NCBI GenBank assembly: GCA_049306095.1
Contig: JBAQPU010000052.1
Location: 1 to 64,000, forward strand
Origin: UBA2336 sp049306095
GTDB lineage: Bacteria; Bacteroidota; Bacteroidia; Cytophagales; Cyclobacteriaceae
Direction: 5' to 3'
DNA: 64,000 bases
Made by a program: the position numbers and the translations under genes. This document shows positions 8,588 to 17,564 of this stretch, in pieces. Every line of letters begins with the position of its first letter. Position 1 is the first letter of the stretch. The notes beneath the pieces are model-generated. The model was not told the DNA's origin and made no database searches. It was given only the letters and a program-made list of their open reading frames with translations.

Positions 8588-9040
8588 TCATTCCAGATGG
8601 TTTCTTCCTGACTTCCCCTTTTTAACAACTTTTTTACGAAAGCTGCTATCGATCATCTCCGCTTCATATAACAGTGCTTGAATCTGGCGATCATTAATTT
8701 CTTCTATCGAATGAAAGTACATACAATAAACCTGCTTTCGACCATCGGCTTTCAGTGCGCCATCATCATTGCTCATGAGGTTTCCATAACAAAAACCAAG
8801 CGTGACCATCGATGGTTTCCCGGATGACTCCTTCTTCTTTGGGCCCCAATAATAAGATGATGGCCAGATAAAACAGATCTGCCGGTAATGGCTATAAAAC
8901 GGAACGCCTAATCCATATTTGGGTTCTTCCCTTGCCTGAGGCAAACATTCCTGTACCTGCGCACGCAAGCGCTTCATCATGGCCAACTCAATCGGGGGAA
9001 GTTTGAGCATGGCTTCATCTACTGTTTTTACAGAAGGCAT
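8588..9040 (-). CDS. DUF1801 (YdhG-like) family protein
   Basis: Taking the ATG at 9040 (MPSVKTVDEAM) the product has 150 residues; an upstream ATG at 9079 adds a non-conserved leader. The sequence KYGLGVPFYSHYRQICFIWPSS followed by TLGFCYGNLMS matches the DUF1801 family, whose members have a small alpha/beta fold related to frataxin-like YdhG proteins and no known biochemical function. It appears soluble and monocistronic. The residues near the C-terminus are very basic (KKVVKKGKSGR). Confidence 0.75.
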   Translation of the reverse strand: MPSVKTVDEAMLKLPPIELAMMKRLRAQVQECLPQAREEPKYGLGVPFYSHYRQICFIWPSSYYWGPKKKESSGKPSMVTLGFCYGNLMSNDDGALKADGRKQVYCMYFHSIEEINDRQIQALLYEAEMIDSSFRKKVVKKGKSGRNHLE

Positions 9041-9132
9041 AGTTAAAATTAAGCTGACCTCCTGACAACCGTATGGCAATAGACATTTTTTTCAATTAAT
9101 GTGTCAACGAAATTTGGCACCTTTGCACCTGA

Positions 9133-9158
9133 TCATCCTTCGACTACGCTCAGGATGA
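9133..9158. repeat. REP-like palindrome of the CTTCGACTACGCTCAGG type
   Basis: TCATCCT at 9133-9139 and AGGATGA at 9152-9158 form a 7-bp stem around TCGACTACGCTC. This word is known as a widespread intergenic palindrome in many bacterial genomes. It sits between the divergent DUF1801 and purM genes, so it would be in the purM leader or promoter region rather than at a terminator. Confidence 0.65.
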
Positions 9159-9171
9159 CTTAACTGAATAT

Positions 9172-10338
9172 ATGTCCGATCGCTATAACCAACGCGGGGT
9201 TTCCGCCAGTAAAGAAGATGTGCACAAGGCCATCAGCAAGCTTGATAAAGGCTTGTACCCGCAGGCATTTTGCAAAATTGTTGAAGACTATCTCGGTGGT
9301 GATCCGAATTACTGCACCGTAATGCATGCCGATGGGGCCGGCACTAAATCATCCCTTGCCTACATCTATTGGAAAGAAACCGGTGATCTTTCGGTGTGGA
9401 AAGGAATCGCGCAGGATGCGATTATCATGAACATCGATGATTTGTTGTGCGTGGGTGCCACCAACAACATTATTCTTTCCTCTACCATAGGAAGAAATAA
9501 AAATCTGATTCCCGGTGAGGTCATCTCCGCGATTATTAATGGAACGGAGGAAGTTCTGGAGATGCTCCGAAAATACAGACTGCAAATTTATAGTACCGGT
9601 GGCGAAACTGCCGATGTGGGAGATCTGGTAAGAACCATAATTGTAGACAGCACCGTTACAGCACGAGTGAAACGGTCGGATGTGATCGACAATAAAAACA
9701 TTCAGGCAGGCGATGTAATTGTAGGGCTGGCATCCTTTGGAAAAGCCTCTTACGAAAATGAATACAATGGTGGCATGGGCAGTAACGGGTTAACTTCCGC
9801 GCGTCACGATGTGTTTGCAAAAGAGTACGCTGCAAAATATCCGGAGTCGTTCGACCCTACAGTTTCGAACGATTTAGTTTACTCAGGAAAATATAAAGTC
9901 ACGGATACTGTTCCGAATGTAGGTGTGAATGTTGGCAAGCTGGTGCTTTCACCGACCCGCACGTATGCGCCTGTTATGATGGAAGTATTCAAAGAACTTC
10001 GTTCTCAACTTCATGGTTTGGTACATTGCAGCGGTGGTGCGCAAACCAAAGTGCTGCATTTTATAGAAAACCTGCACATTATTAAAGACAATCTGTTTGA
10101 TATGCCTCCACTCTTCAGCCTCATTCAGGAAAGCAGCGGCACCGATTGGAAAGAAATGTATAAGGTGTTTAACATGGGGCACCGCATGGAGATTTACCTA
10201 AACGAAAAACATGCGCAGCAAGTCATCACCATTTCAAAACATTTTGGGGTAGAGGCGAGGGTTATTGGAAGAGTGGAAACTTCATTAAAAAGGCAGGTTA
10301 CAATCAGGGGTACAGCGGGTGAGTTTGTGTATTTCTAG
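9172..10338 (+). CDS. purM: Phosphoribosylformylglycinamidine cyclo-ligase (AIR synthase)
   Basis: PurM converts FGAM to AIR with ATP in purine synthesis. The 388-residue product starts with SDRYNQRGVSASKEDVHKAI and has the AIRS N-terminal domain with HADGAGTKSSLAY, IAQDAIIMNIDDLLCVGA and YSTGGETADVGDL, which form the nucleotide-binding half. The C-terminal domain contains VHCSGGAQTKVLHF and MGHRMEIY. Slightly longer than the gamma-proteobacterial enzyme, as usual in Bacteroidota. It stands alone with no other pur genes nearby. Confidence 0.93.
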   Translation: MSDRYNQRGVSASKEDVHKAISKLDKGLYPQAFCKIVEDYLGGDPNYCTVMHADGAGTKSSLAYIYWKETGDLSVWKGIAQDAIIMNIDDLLCVGATNNIILSSTIGRNKNLIPGEVISAIINGTEEVLEMLRKYRLQIYSTGGETADVGDLVRTIIVDSTVTARVKRSDVIDNKNIQAGDVIVGLASFGKASYENEYNGGMGSNGLTSARHDVFAKEYAAKYPESFDPTVSNDLVYSGKYKVTDTVPNVGVNVGKLVLSPTRTYAPVMMEVFKELRSQLHGLVHCSGGAQTKVLHFIENLHIIKDNLFDMPPLFSLIQESSGTDWKEMYKVFNMGHRMEIYLNEKHAQQVITISKHFGVEARVIGRVETSLKRQVTIRGTAGEFVYF

Positions 10339-10395
10339 GAAAAACACAGTACGGCTTCAAGGCAATTAAAATTGAAAAAACGTATCTTTGTTAAG

Positions 10396-10614
10396 ATGAA
10401 AACGCTTACAATAAATGTTCCAGAAGAAACCAATGAGCGCGAAGTGAAGATGGCCGTTGCAGCCGTTCTTTTCGATAAAGGCATTCTTTCTTCCGGTCAG
10501 GCAGCGGAGTTTGCAGGAATATCTAAACGCGAATTTATTGAAACAGTTGGCAAATACGGGGTTTCAATATTTGGGGAAACTGAACGGGATTTAGACGAGC
10601 CGCTTGACAAGTAA
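10396..10614 (+). CDS. UPF0175 family antitoxin-like protein
   Basis: The ATG at 10396 gives 72 residues (an ATG at 10372 would add 8). The sequence AVAAVLFDKGILSSGQAAEFAGISKREFIETVGKYG fits UPF0175, small helix-turn-helix proteins that usually pair with PIN-domain toxins of the DUF3368 type. The helix-turn-helix is the SSGQAAEFAGISKREFIE region. The expected partner follows directly but is broken (10604-10696), so this looks like an orphan antitoxin. A regulator role on its own promoter is likely by family. Confidence 0.8.
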   Translation: MKTLTINVPEETNEREVKMAVAAVLFDKGILSSGQAAEFAGISKREFIETVGKYGVSIFGETERDLDEPLDK

Positions 10615-10696
10615 AATTATTATTTCCGATACAAGTTGCTTGATTGCCCTGTCGCGCATCAACAAACTTGAAATACTTCAAAAGCTATTTACCTAA
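10604..10696 (+). pseudogene. Truncated PIN-domain (DUF3368-like) toxin remnant
   Basis: Overlapping the end of the UPF0175 gene, a frame opens with TTG and reads a typical PIN N-terminus: KIIISDTSCLIALSRINKLE, with the first catalytic Asp in the SDTS motif. It then stops after LQKLFT with TAA at 10694-10696. A complete DUF3368 protein has about 150-160 residues, so only the first strand and helix survive. No continuation is found in the 70 bases before the next gene. The length and position fit a deletion of most of the toxin gene. Confidence 0.75.
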
Positions 10697-10766
10697 TTAA
10701 AAAACCGAGTCCGCTCAGTGATGGGCTAAATGTTGATATTGTTGATAATTCCTGATTCGCTTTCGT

Positions 10767-11198
10767 ATGCATCCCTTCAAACATAAAACGCCCATCCAAC
10801 TCCGTTTCAAAGACGTGGATAAGATGGGGCATGTGAACAACGCCAATCACCTGACGTATATCGAACTTGCCCGTTTAAAATATTTTGAAGAGGTGGTGAG
10901 AACCGATGCCCGCTGGAGTCATCAGCTCGGAATCATTCTCGCGCACATCTCCATCGATTATAAAGCTCCCATTTTTCTGCATGACTCCATCTTTGTGTAC
11001 ACCCGCTGTTCTAAGTTAGGCAAGAAGAGCATTGAACTCAGTTGGATAATCGTGCGGGAAAAGAATAACACTGAAGAAATTGTGGCGCAGGGCACTTCTG
11101 TTCTGGTGTGTTACGACTATGGAGCAAACAAGACCGTTGAAGTGCCTGAACTCCAAAAAAAGAAAATCACGGAATTTGAAGGCTCAATATCCGCGTGA
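10767..11198 (+). CDS. Acyl-CoA thioesterase, 4HBT hotdog family
   Basis: The 143-residue product is a single hotdog domain. The motif RFKDVDKMGHVNNANHLTYIELARLKYF is that of 4-hydroxybenzoyl-CoA thioesterase/YbgC-like enzymes, with the catalytic Asp in the position of the D of VDKMGHVNN. It hydrolyses thioesters of acyl-CoA to free acid and CoA. The natural acyl group is unknown. It is monocistronic, and the next gene runs towards it. Confidence 0.88.
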   Translation: MHPFKHKTPIQLRFKDVDKMGHVNNANHLTYIELARLKYFEEVVRTDARWSHQLGIILAHISIDYKAPIFLHDSIFVYTRCSKLGKKSIELSWIIVREKNNTEEIVAQGTSVLVCYDYGANKTVEVPELQKKKITEFEGSISA

Positions 11199-11237
11199 AG
11201 AATCGCCCGATATTCTTCAAGCGCAACGCCTGAAGGT

Positions 11238-11765
11238 TTAAGCAGGAAGGTTAAACTCAAACCATTCCTTTGCAGAGTTTGCCGGCTTTTCCATTCGAAC
11301 CTGCCGTTCGAGTTTTTCCTGTGCCCTTTTGATAGATGTCGTAATCATCGCATGTCCAATCACTTCATCTTCCTTCATGCCAAGCTGTTTCATGAGGTGA
11401 ATTAATTTCTCGCCACCAAACTTCATAAACAATGGTTCATCCAACGATGAGGTAATTGGAATTTCCTTAAGGTTAAGCTGTTTGAAAAGGGTCTGTTCTT
11501 TCTGCGATAACGGGTAGTGCTCGGCAAACACAACCATCTTATTCTTCAAACCTGCAACATCAACCTTATCTGCTTGCCGCACACTCACTTCCTTACCTAA
11601 AAATTGAACCAGGTCATTTCTTGTTTCTTCAAACCAGGCAATAAAAACACAATCCGGATTTACCTGCAACATTTGAGCGCATGCCTTCCATTTCGCTTCC
11701 GTGGTCATCCACACTTTGTCGATGACCTTGATTTTTGAACCGGAGCCTCCAAATAAACCGAACAT
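11238..11765 (-). CDS. Stand-alone SecA-like domain protein
   Basis: The 175-residue product resembles the part of SecA around the second nucleotide-binding domain without the rest of the motor. The C-terminal stretch LFMKFGGEKLIHLMKQLG, then KEDEVIGHAMITTSIKRAQEKLE, lines up with the SecA segment with the pattern FGSERI...MGLKEGEVIQHSMI..SIERAQKKVE. The N-terminal part (VWMTTEAKWKACAQMLQ, FIAWFEETR) looks like a degenerate helicase-2 fold in which a protein segment resolves nucleotide or strand exchange. No Walker A, DEAD box, preprotein cross-linking domain or C-terminal zinc finger is present, so it cannot act as a translocase by itself. No signal peptide. Role unknown; the relation to SecA is from memory of the family. 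Confidence 0.65.
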   Translation of the reverse strand: MFGLFGGSGSKIKVIDKVWMTTEAKWKACAQMLQVNPDCVFIAWFEETRNDLVQFLGKEVSVRQADKVDVAGLKNKMVVFAEHYPLSQKEQTLFKQLNLKEIPITSSLDEPLFMKFGGEKLIHLMKQLGMKEDEVIGHAMITTSIKRAQEKLERQVRMEKPANSAKEWFEFNLPA

Positions 11766-11856
11766 AGCATCAATTTATTGAAAATTATTCCATTCCTGTA
11801 ATCGGCTTGGCATCGCCCGCTTTTCTCAGTAGCTTACTTCGTTTAAGAAACTCGCT

Positions 11857-14325
11857 ATGAAAAAATTATTACTCCTTTCGCTTATTTGCATTGTCCATTT
11901 TTCATTCGCACAGAAAAAGAAAAATGAGCCCGCAACCCCGGCACCAACAGGAATCGCAGCTAAAGTTACCGGCATGAAGCACTCCCCGGGATACTTCGAT
12001 TTTTACTATGATGAAAAGCAAGACAAGATTTTTTTGGTGATCGACAAATTCGATACTGAATTTCTCTATGTAAACTCGCTTCCTGCCGGTATTGGCTCGA
12101 ATGACCTCGGTCTCGACCGCGGGCAACTGGGTGACGATCGCATTGTGAAATTTGAGAGAAGGGGATCCAAGGCACTGTTGGTTCAACCCAACTATCGCTA
12201 CCGTGCTGTTTCCGATAACGAAGAAGAACGCAAAGCTGTTGAACAGGCATTCGCACAATCGGTTTTGTGGGGATTCACCGTTACCGCGGAAGAAAACGGA
12301 AAGGTGCTGGTAGATGCCACTGATTTCTACTTGCAAGATACGCACGATGTAATTGGAACATTAAAAAGTCAGCAGCAGGGAAATTACTCACTCGATAAAT
12401 CACGTTCCGCATTTTATTTACCGCGCACAAAAAATTTCCCGCAAAATACAGAAGTTGAAGTTACGATTACTCTCACCGGCCAAGCCAGTGGAAATTTTAT
12501 TCGCAGTGTAACACCATCGCCTAATAGTGTTACGGTTCGTCAGCATCATTCGTTTGTTCAACTTCCGGATGGTAATTACAAGCCCAGAAAATTTGATCCG
12601 CGTGGCGGATATTTTGGAATGTCGTTCTATGACTACGCGACACCCATCAGCGAGCCCATTGAAAAAAGATTTATCAACCGGCACCGTCTGGAAAAGAAAG
12701 ACCCGTCTGCCGCAGTCAGCGAAGCTGTTGAGCCAATTGTATACTACCTCGATCCGGGAACACCCGAACCCATACGTTCAGCCTTGCTGGATGGTGCGCG
12801 TTGGTGGAATCAGGCTTTTGAAGCTGCCGGATACAAAGATGCGTATCGTGTTGAAATGCTTCCCGCAGATGCCGACCCCATGGACGTTCGGTACAATGTG
12901 ATTCAGTGGATACACCGCTCTACCCGCGGTTGGTCGTATGGGGCTAGCGTTACCGATCCACGAACAGGTGAAATTATCAAAGGCCACGTAAGTTTGGGAT
13001 CGTTGCGTGTACGTCAGGATTTTTTAATTGCCGAAGGGTTGCTGGCTCCGTACGAAGATGGAAAAACCGTTCCACCACAGATGCAGGAAATGGCTTTGGC
13101 GCGCCTGCGACAATTGGCTGCGCATGAAGTTGGGCACACCCTTGGTCTCGCGCACAGCTACGCCTCCAGTACCGAAAACATGGCTTCCGTTATGGATTAC
13201 CCCCATCCGGTTGCCAATATTGTAAATGGAAAAATTGATTTAAGCCAAGCCTACGATACCAAAATAGGAGCATGGGATAAAGTGGCCATCGCTTTCGGAT
13301 ACCAGGATTTTCCTGACGGCACTCCCGAACCTGCAGCGCTCGAAAAAATTATTCAAGACGGGTTGAAAGGCGGACTAACATTTTTATCCGATCAGGATGC
13401 ACGGCCCACCAGCAGTGCGCATCCTTTTACACACCTGTGGGATAATGGAAAAGATGCAGCCGATGAACTTGTTCGCGTGATGCAGGTGAGAACCATCGCG
13501 TTGAAAAATTTCGGAGAAAAAAATATTCGTACCGGCACACCTTATGCCATGCTGGAAGAAGCGCTGGTGCCCATGTACTTCTTTCATCGTTACCAGGCTG
13601 AAGCTACTTCAAAAGTTATTGGCGGATTGAATTACCGATATGCCCTTCGCGGTGATGGCCAGCCGGTAACAGAGCTCATTTCTTCCGCACAACAAACAAA
13701 AGCATTACAAGCCTTGATGAATACGCTTACACCGGAAGCATTGGCTCTGCCGGAAAGTGTTATAAAAATAATTCCACCCCGGCCGATTGGCTACCAGCGC
13801 AACCGTGAAGTTATTAAAACGCGTACCGATCTGGTTTTTGACCCTATTGCCGCAGCCGAAAGCGCCTCGGATATGGTTTTTGGGTTGATCTTAAATTCCG
13901 CGCGCGCAACACGATTGGTTCAGCAACATGCCATCCAGGCACAGCAACCTTCGCTTGAAAGTGTTGTGGACTATATGATCAACAGCACCTTTAAGTCGCC
14001 AACCAAAGAAGGATACGAAGGTCAGCTTCAACTTACCGTGAATCATTCGTTGCTCACTAACCTGATGGAGCTTGCATTGAACGAAAATGCATCTCCGCAA
14101 ACACGCGCGATTGCATCTCTGAAGATTGAACAACTCGGCAAGTGGCTCTCCGGAAAAGTAAACACTCCGGTTTCTGAAAGCTGGAAAGCGCATTACACCT
14201 ACGAGCTTATGTTGATCAACTCGTTTAAAGATGATCCTAAAGAATTTAAATCTGAAAGTCTATTGCCTCCGCCTCCGGGTCAGCCCATCGGTCAGGAAGA
14301 AGATTTTTGTGGTTGGGAGAAATGA
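11857..14325 (+). CDS. Exported zinc metalloprotease, DUF5117/DUF4953 type
   Basis: The 822-residue product has a signal peptide (MKKLLLLSLICIVHFSFAQ). The middle contains an extended metzincin zinc site HEVGHTLGLAH: ligands H423, H427 and H433 with catalytic E424, followed by a Met-turn-like SVMDYPHP. Upstream is a DUF5117-like region with the ELYVNSLPAGIGSNDLGLDRGQ pattern. The C-terminal part is the DUF4953 helical domain. Bacteroidota carry several such secreted proteases; substrates are not known. Probably periplasmic or surface located. It is transcribed alone, ahead of tpx. Confidence 0.9.
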   Translation: MKKLLLLSLICIVHFSFAQKKKNEPATPAPTGIAAKVTGMKHSPGYFDFYYDEKQDKIFLVIDKFDTEFLYVNSLPAGIGSNDLGLDRGQLGDDRIVKFERRGSKALLVQPNYRYRAVSDNEEERKAVEQAFAQSVLWGFTVTAEENGKVLVDATDFYLQDTHDVIGTLKSQQQGNYSLDKSRSAFYLPRTKNFPQNTEVEVTITLTGQASGNFIRSVTPSPNSVTVRQHHSFVQLPDGNYKPRKFDPRGGYFGMSFYDYATPISEPIEKRFINRHRLEKKDPSAAVSEAVEPIVYYLDPGTPEPIRSALLDGARWWNQAFEAAGYKDAYRVEMLPADADPMDVRYNVIQWIHRSTRGWSYGASVTDPRTGEIIKGHVSLGSLRVRQDFLIAEGLLAPYEDGKTVPPQMQEMALARLRQLAAHEVGHTLGLAHSYASSTENMASVMDYPHPVANIVNGKIDLSQAYDTKIGAWDKVAIAFGYQDFPDGTPEPAALEKIIQDGLKGGLTFLSDQDARPTSSAHPFTHLWDNGKDAADELVRVMQVRTIALKNFGEKNIRTGTPYAMLEEALVPMYFFHRYQAEATSKVIGGLNYRYALRGDGQPVTELISSAQQTKALQALMNTLTPEALALPESVIKIIPPRPIGYQRNREVIKTRTDLVFDPIAAAESASDMVFGLILNSARATRLVQQHAIQAQQPSLESVVDYMINSTFKSPTKEGYEGQLQLTVNHSLLTNLMELALNENASPQTRAIASLKIEQLGKWLSGKVNTPVSESWKAHYTYELMLINSFKDDPKEFKSESLLPPPPGQPIGQEEDFCGWEK

Positions 14326-14396
14326 AAGCTTCAGGAATGAACCTTAAGAGGGCTAGCCTGATTTAAAAATCAACTTTTAACACATATCTAATAAAC

Positions 14397-14894
14397 ATGG
14401 CACAAACAAAACTTGGCGAGCACACTGTAAATACAATTGGTAGTCTCCCGGATGTGGGTTCAGTCGCCACAGAATTTATTTTAACCGGCAGCGATATGAA
14501 GGACATCTCTTCAAAACAGTTTGCAGAAAAAAATATCGTGTTGAATATTTTTCCCAGCGTTGACACCAGCACCTGCGCTGCCTCTGTGAGGCAATTCAAT
14601 AAGCGGGCAGCGTCCTTGTCAGATACAGTGGTTATCTGTATTTCAAAAGACCTGCCCTTTGCGATGAGGCGCTTTTGCGGAGCCGAGGGTATCGACAGGG
14701 TTATTCTGGCCAGCGATTTTCGTAATCGCGGGTTTTCGAAAGCGTACGGAGTTGAGTTGGTTGATGGAAATTTTACCGGGCTGTTGGCCCGTGCCGTTAT
14801 TGTGATTGATAAACAAGGAAAGATTAAACATACCGAACTCGTACCTCAAATAGGAGAAGAGCCGAATTATGATGCAGCGCTGAATGCTCTCTAG
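14397..14894 (+). CDS. tpx: Thiol peroxidase (atypical 2-Cys peroxiredoxin)
   Basis: Tpx reduces hydrogen and lipid peroxides with thioredoxin. The 165-residue product has the peroxidatic Cys C60 in PSVDTSTCAASVRQFN and the resolving Cys C94 in RRFCGAEG, the same spacing as E. coli Tpx (C61/C95). The Thr/Arg active-site partners (T57 in DTSTC, R of SVRQFN) are present. No signal peptide, so it acts in the cytoplasm. Confidence 0.96.
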   Translation: MAQTKLGEHTVNTIGSLPDVGSVATEFILTGSDMKDISSKQFAEKNIVLNIFPSVDTSTCAASVRQFNKRAASLSDTVVICISKDLPFAMRRFCGAEGIDRVILASDFRNRGFSKAYGVELVDGNFTGLLARAVIVIDKQGKIKHTELVPQIGEEPNYDAALNAL

Positions 14895-14948
14895 TTCAAG
14901 GTTTAAAGTTCAACGTTCAAAGTTAATCCTAAACCTTGAACGTTGAAC
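14895..14948. repeat. Interleaved inverted repeats between tpx and the M14 peptidase gene
   Basis: TTCAAGGTTTA (14895-14905) pairs with TAAACCTTGAA (14930-14940), and GTTCAACG (14908-14915) pairs with CGTTGAAC (14941-14948). The order A-B-A'-B' means the two stems cannot be a simple nested hairpin; they are alternatives or a pseudoknot. It begins at the tpx stop and lies between converging genes. Confidence 0.6.
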
Positions 14949-14960
14949 CTAAACTTTTAA

Positions 14961-17495
14961 CTACTGCCCCCCTACCACAAATACCGCATTCGCGAAAACC
15001 ATTTTGCCGTTCTCCCAGAAACAACGGAACAACGGGTTATCAACAAAATAAATGATATGCCCTCTGCCTTTATCTTCCACACCAAACACCAGCGAGTTAT
15101 CTAATTTTTTATTGGCCTTGTACCCGGCAAATCCCTGCACCGGTTTCGCCTTCCCTTTAATAACCGCCACATTCCAGGCATCCTCTAAAAAGCCATAGCG
15201 CAAACCATTCTCACGTAACGAATAGTATGAATCGCCCAACCCAAACGCCAGCGGATGTGATTTATCGAGCGTTGCCTTGTAAATAGCTCCGGGCATCATT
15301 TCAGCAATTGATTTCCGCTCCGCTTCCTCATAGCGAAGCAATCCTTCCTTCTCTTTCAACTCTTTTTCCTTTTTCTCGGCATCCTTCTTGGCATCTTCAC
15401 TTGCATATTGTTTGATCGCAAATCCTTTTTGATCAGCAAACGAATTCAGGGCATTGGCCACCAGAATCAGTCTTCCCCCGCCTGTTACCCACTCACTGAT
15501 TTTCCCAAGATAGGCTTCATCGAACAACCGGTAATATCCCTCCGGAACAACCAGCACATCAAATTTTTTCAGATCAACCGATTTTAAATAATCGGTTCCG
15601 ATTTGCGTAATAGGATATTTTAACTGTTGCTCGAAGAAGTGCCAGATTTCACCGGCTGATAAAGACGAGGTTTGCTCACCAATCAAAACAGCAACTTTGG
15701 GCGCCTTCAGGTAGCTGACGTAGCCCGATCCAAAATCTTTACCGGTATCCACAAAACCGGTGGTTGAAGTATAAATTTTCCGATCCATTTGTTTGGCAAG
15801 TGATTGAACCGTGTTATCAAAATTTGCAATGCTTTCATTGTTGCGTTGCGTGATGATCAGCGTTCCCGCATCAAAATTTTCATTTGAAATTTTAAAGGCC
15901 TTCATGGCTGAACGTACCTTCACTCCTTTTTTCAGCAAGGCAGCTAAAAACTCAACATCGCGTAAACTCTGGTAACGGAAGATGTAGGCATACGGCTTTG
16001 CAGCAACAGCAGCATTATCTGTCGGCTTGGGTTTGTATTCAGCTCCAACATTCATTCGTTCATTTAAGGCATAGCCTTTCAAACTATAGGCATACATCAG
16101 GTTCCAGGCTGTGATGTCATACGTGGCGGAATCCGGTAGTTTCGACTGCGGCTCAAACAAGGTTGTAATGAACCGCGACTTGGGTTGATAAATATTCACC
16201 ACGATATCGTTGGTGGTAACGTTAACATTTTGCACCGTTTGTGTTGAGTAATCATACCCCTTCGTTGCCTTTGCAGCAGCGGCATAACCATACTTTATTA
16301 AATGGCTGTCGAGCCAGCTTGCCAATTGCCTGATCTTATCGGCATTATTATCACCCTTGATCACATACGTTTTGTATGGAGCAGCCGGATTATTGATGTT
16401 CTCTTTAAAATACTTTTCGAACTCATCAACAACTTTTGCTGCGTTTTGCGAAGCCGCTTCAACGGTAGAAATTCCCGCAGTGTGGTGGTGTGTCAGCCTG
16501 TCTTTCAGTGTAAGCGGGTCACCTTCCACGGTGGTAATTGACAATCCTCCACGACCGCTACCCCCTTGTTCATAGGTCATCCCAATCGAACCATTATACG
16601 TTGGATACGTATCGCCATAACTGGGGTAATACAAATCGAAAACTTCTTTTGTAAAGTATAACCAGCCCTGTGCATCAAAATATTTTGCGTGGTTCTTACC
16701 AATGGTTACCTGGAACTCTCGCTGCCAGGGGGTGATCACCTCATGATAAGGCTCTACCGCTGGCGCAAAATAATACGGCTCGTTGGGCCCTTGCTCATGG
16801 AAATCAACATGCACATGCGGAAGCCACTGATTGTAAACCTTGATCCGCTGTTGCGTTTCAATTTGTGTTTGCCAGGCCCAGTCGCGGTTCAAATCAAACA
16901 AATAGTGGTTGGCTCTTCCGCCAGGCCAGGGTTCGTGATGTTCTTTCGAATCTTGATCCGGATTGGGAGGAAAATTTCCATACTGATTATAAAAGTTTGC
17001 ATAACGGTCACGTCCGTCCGGGTTAATACAAGGATCTAAAATAACAACCGTGTTCTTGAGTAACTGCTGAGATTTTGTGTTGGATGGATCTGCCAACTCG
17101 TGCAACGTTTTCATCGAAGCCTCCAGCGAGTTGGCTTCGTTACCGTGTACATTGTAGCTGAGCCAAACAATTGCGACTTTGGTTGAAGGAGTTCCCGGTT
17201 CCATGCCAGCTCTGCGCAAGTTATCCTTTCGGATTTGTTCCAGGTTAGCAAAGTTTTCAGGAGAGGCCACAATGGCGTACACCAATGGCCGGTGTTCATA
17301 GGTTTCACCATATGAAACCAAGTCAACATTTGGCATGGCATCCGCTACGTGCCTGAAGTATTCCACGACCCGATGATGTCGGGTAAACCGGTCACCAAGT
17401 TCATAGCCTAAAAATTCTGCCGGACTTTGGAGCTTTTGCTGCGCGGAGGCAACCACGCTCAGTCCAATCAATAACGCGAGTATAATTCTTGACAT
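14961..17495 (-). CDS. Exported M14-family zinc carboxypeptidase
   Basis: The 844-residue product has a signal peptide (MSRIILALLIGLSVVASAQ). The N-terminal half is a peptidase M14 domain: zinc ligands in HxxE at H117 and E120 (YNVHGNEAN), a DPCINPDGRDRY motif, and the third ligand in the HVHVDFHEQGP region at about residue 230. The C-terminal half includes a class I glutamine amidotransferase-like region (about 610-700: VAVLIGEQTSS.., VLVVPEGYY), as in other large Bacteroidota M14 proteins. It probably trims peptides in the periplasm or outside the cell. It faces tpx and follows a DinB gene on the same strand, 69 bp apart. Confidence 0.9.
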   Translation of the reverse strand: MSRIILALLIGLSVVASAQQKLQSPAEFLGYELGDRFTRHHRVVEYFRHVADAMPNVDLVSYGETYEHRPLVYAIVASPENFANLEQIRKDNLRRAGMEPGTPSTKVAIVWLSYNVHGNEANSLEASMKTLHELADPSNTKSQQLLKNTVVILDPCINPDGRDRYANFYNQYGNFPPNPDQDSKEHHEPWPGGRANHYLFDLNRDWAWQTQIETQQRIKVYNQWLPHVHVDFHEQGPNEPYYFAPAVEPYHEVITPWQREFQVTIGKNHAKYFDAQGWLYFTKEVFDLYYPSYGDTYPTYNGSIGMTYEQGGSGRGGLSITTVEGDPLTLKDRLTHHHTAGISTVEAASQNAAKVVDEFEKYFKENINNPAAPYKTYVIKGDNNADKIRQLASWLDSHLIKYGYAAAAKATKGYDYSTQTVQNVNVTTNDIVVNIYQPKSRFITTLFEPQSKLPDSATYDITAWNLMYAYSLKGYALNERMNVGAEYKPKPTDNAAVAAKPYAYIFRYQSLRDVEFLAALLKKGVKVRSAMKAFKISNENFDAGTLIITQRNNESIANFDNTVQSLAKQMDRKIYTSTTGFVDTGKDFGSGYVSYLKAPKVAVLIGEQTSSLSAGEIWHFFEQQLKYPITQIGTDYLKSVDLKKFDVLVVPEGYYRLFDEAYLGKISEWVTGGGRLILVANALNSFADQKGFAIKQYASEDAKKDAEKKEKELKEKEGLLRYEEAERKSIAEMMPGAIYKATLDKSHPLAFGLGDSYYSLRENGLRYGFLEDAWNVAVIKGKAKPVQGFAGYKANKKLDNSLVFGVEDKGRGHIIYFVDNPLFRCFWENGKMVFANAVFVVGGQ

Positions 17496-17564
17496 ATCTA
17501 TTTGTTTGAATGAGAAAGTTAACCTGAAATTTATAATTCGCCCCTGTTCATCACATGAATCGTG

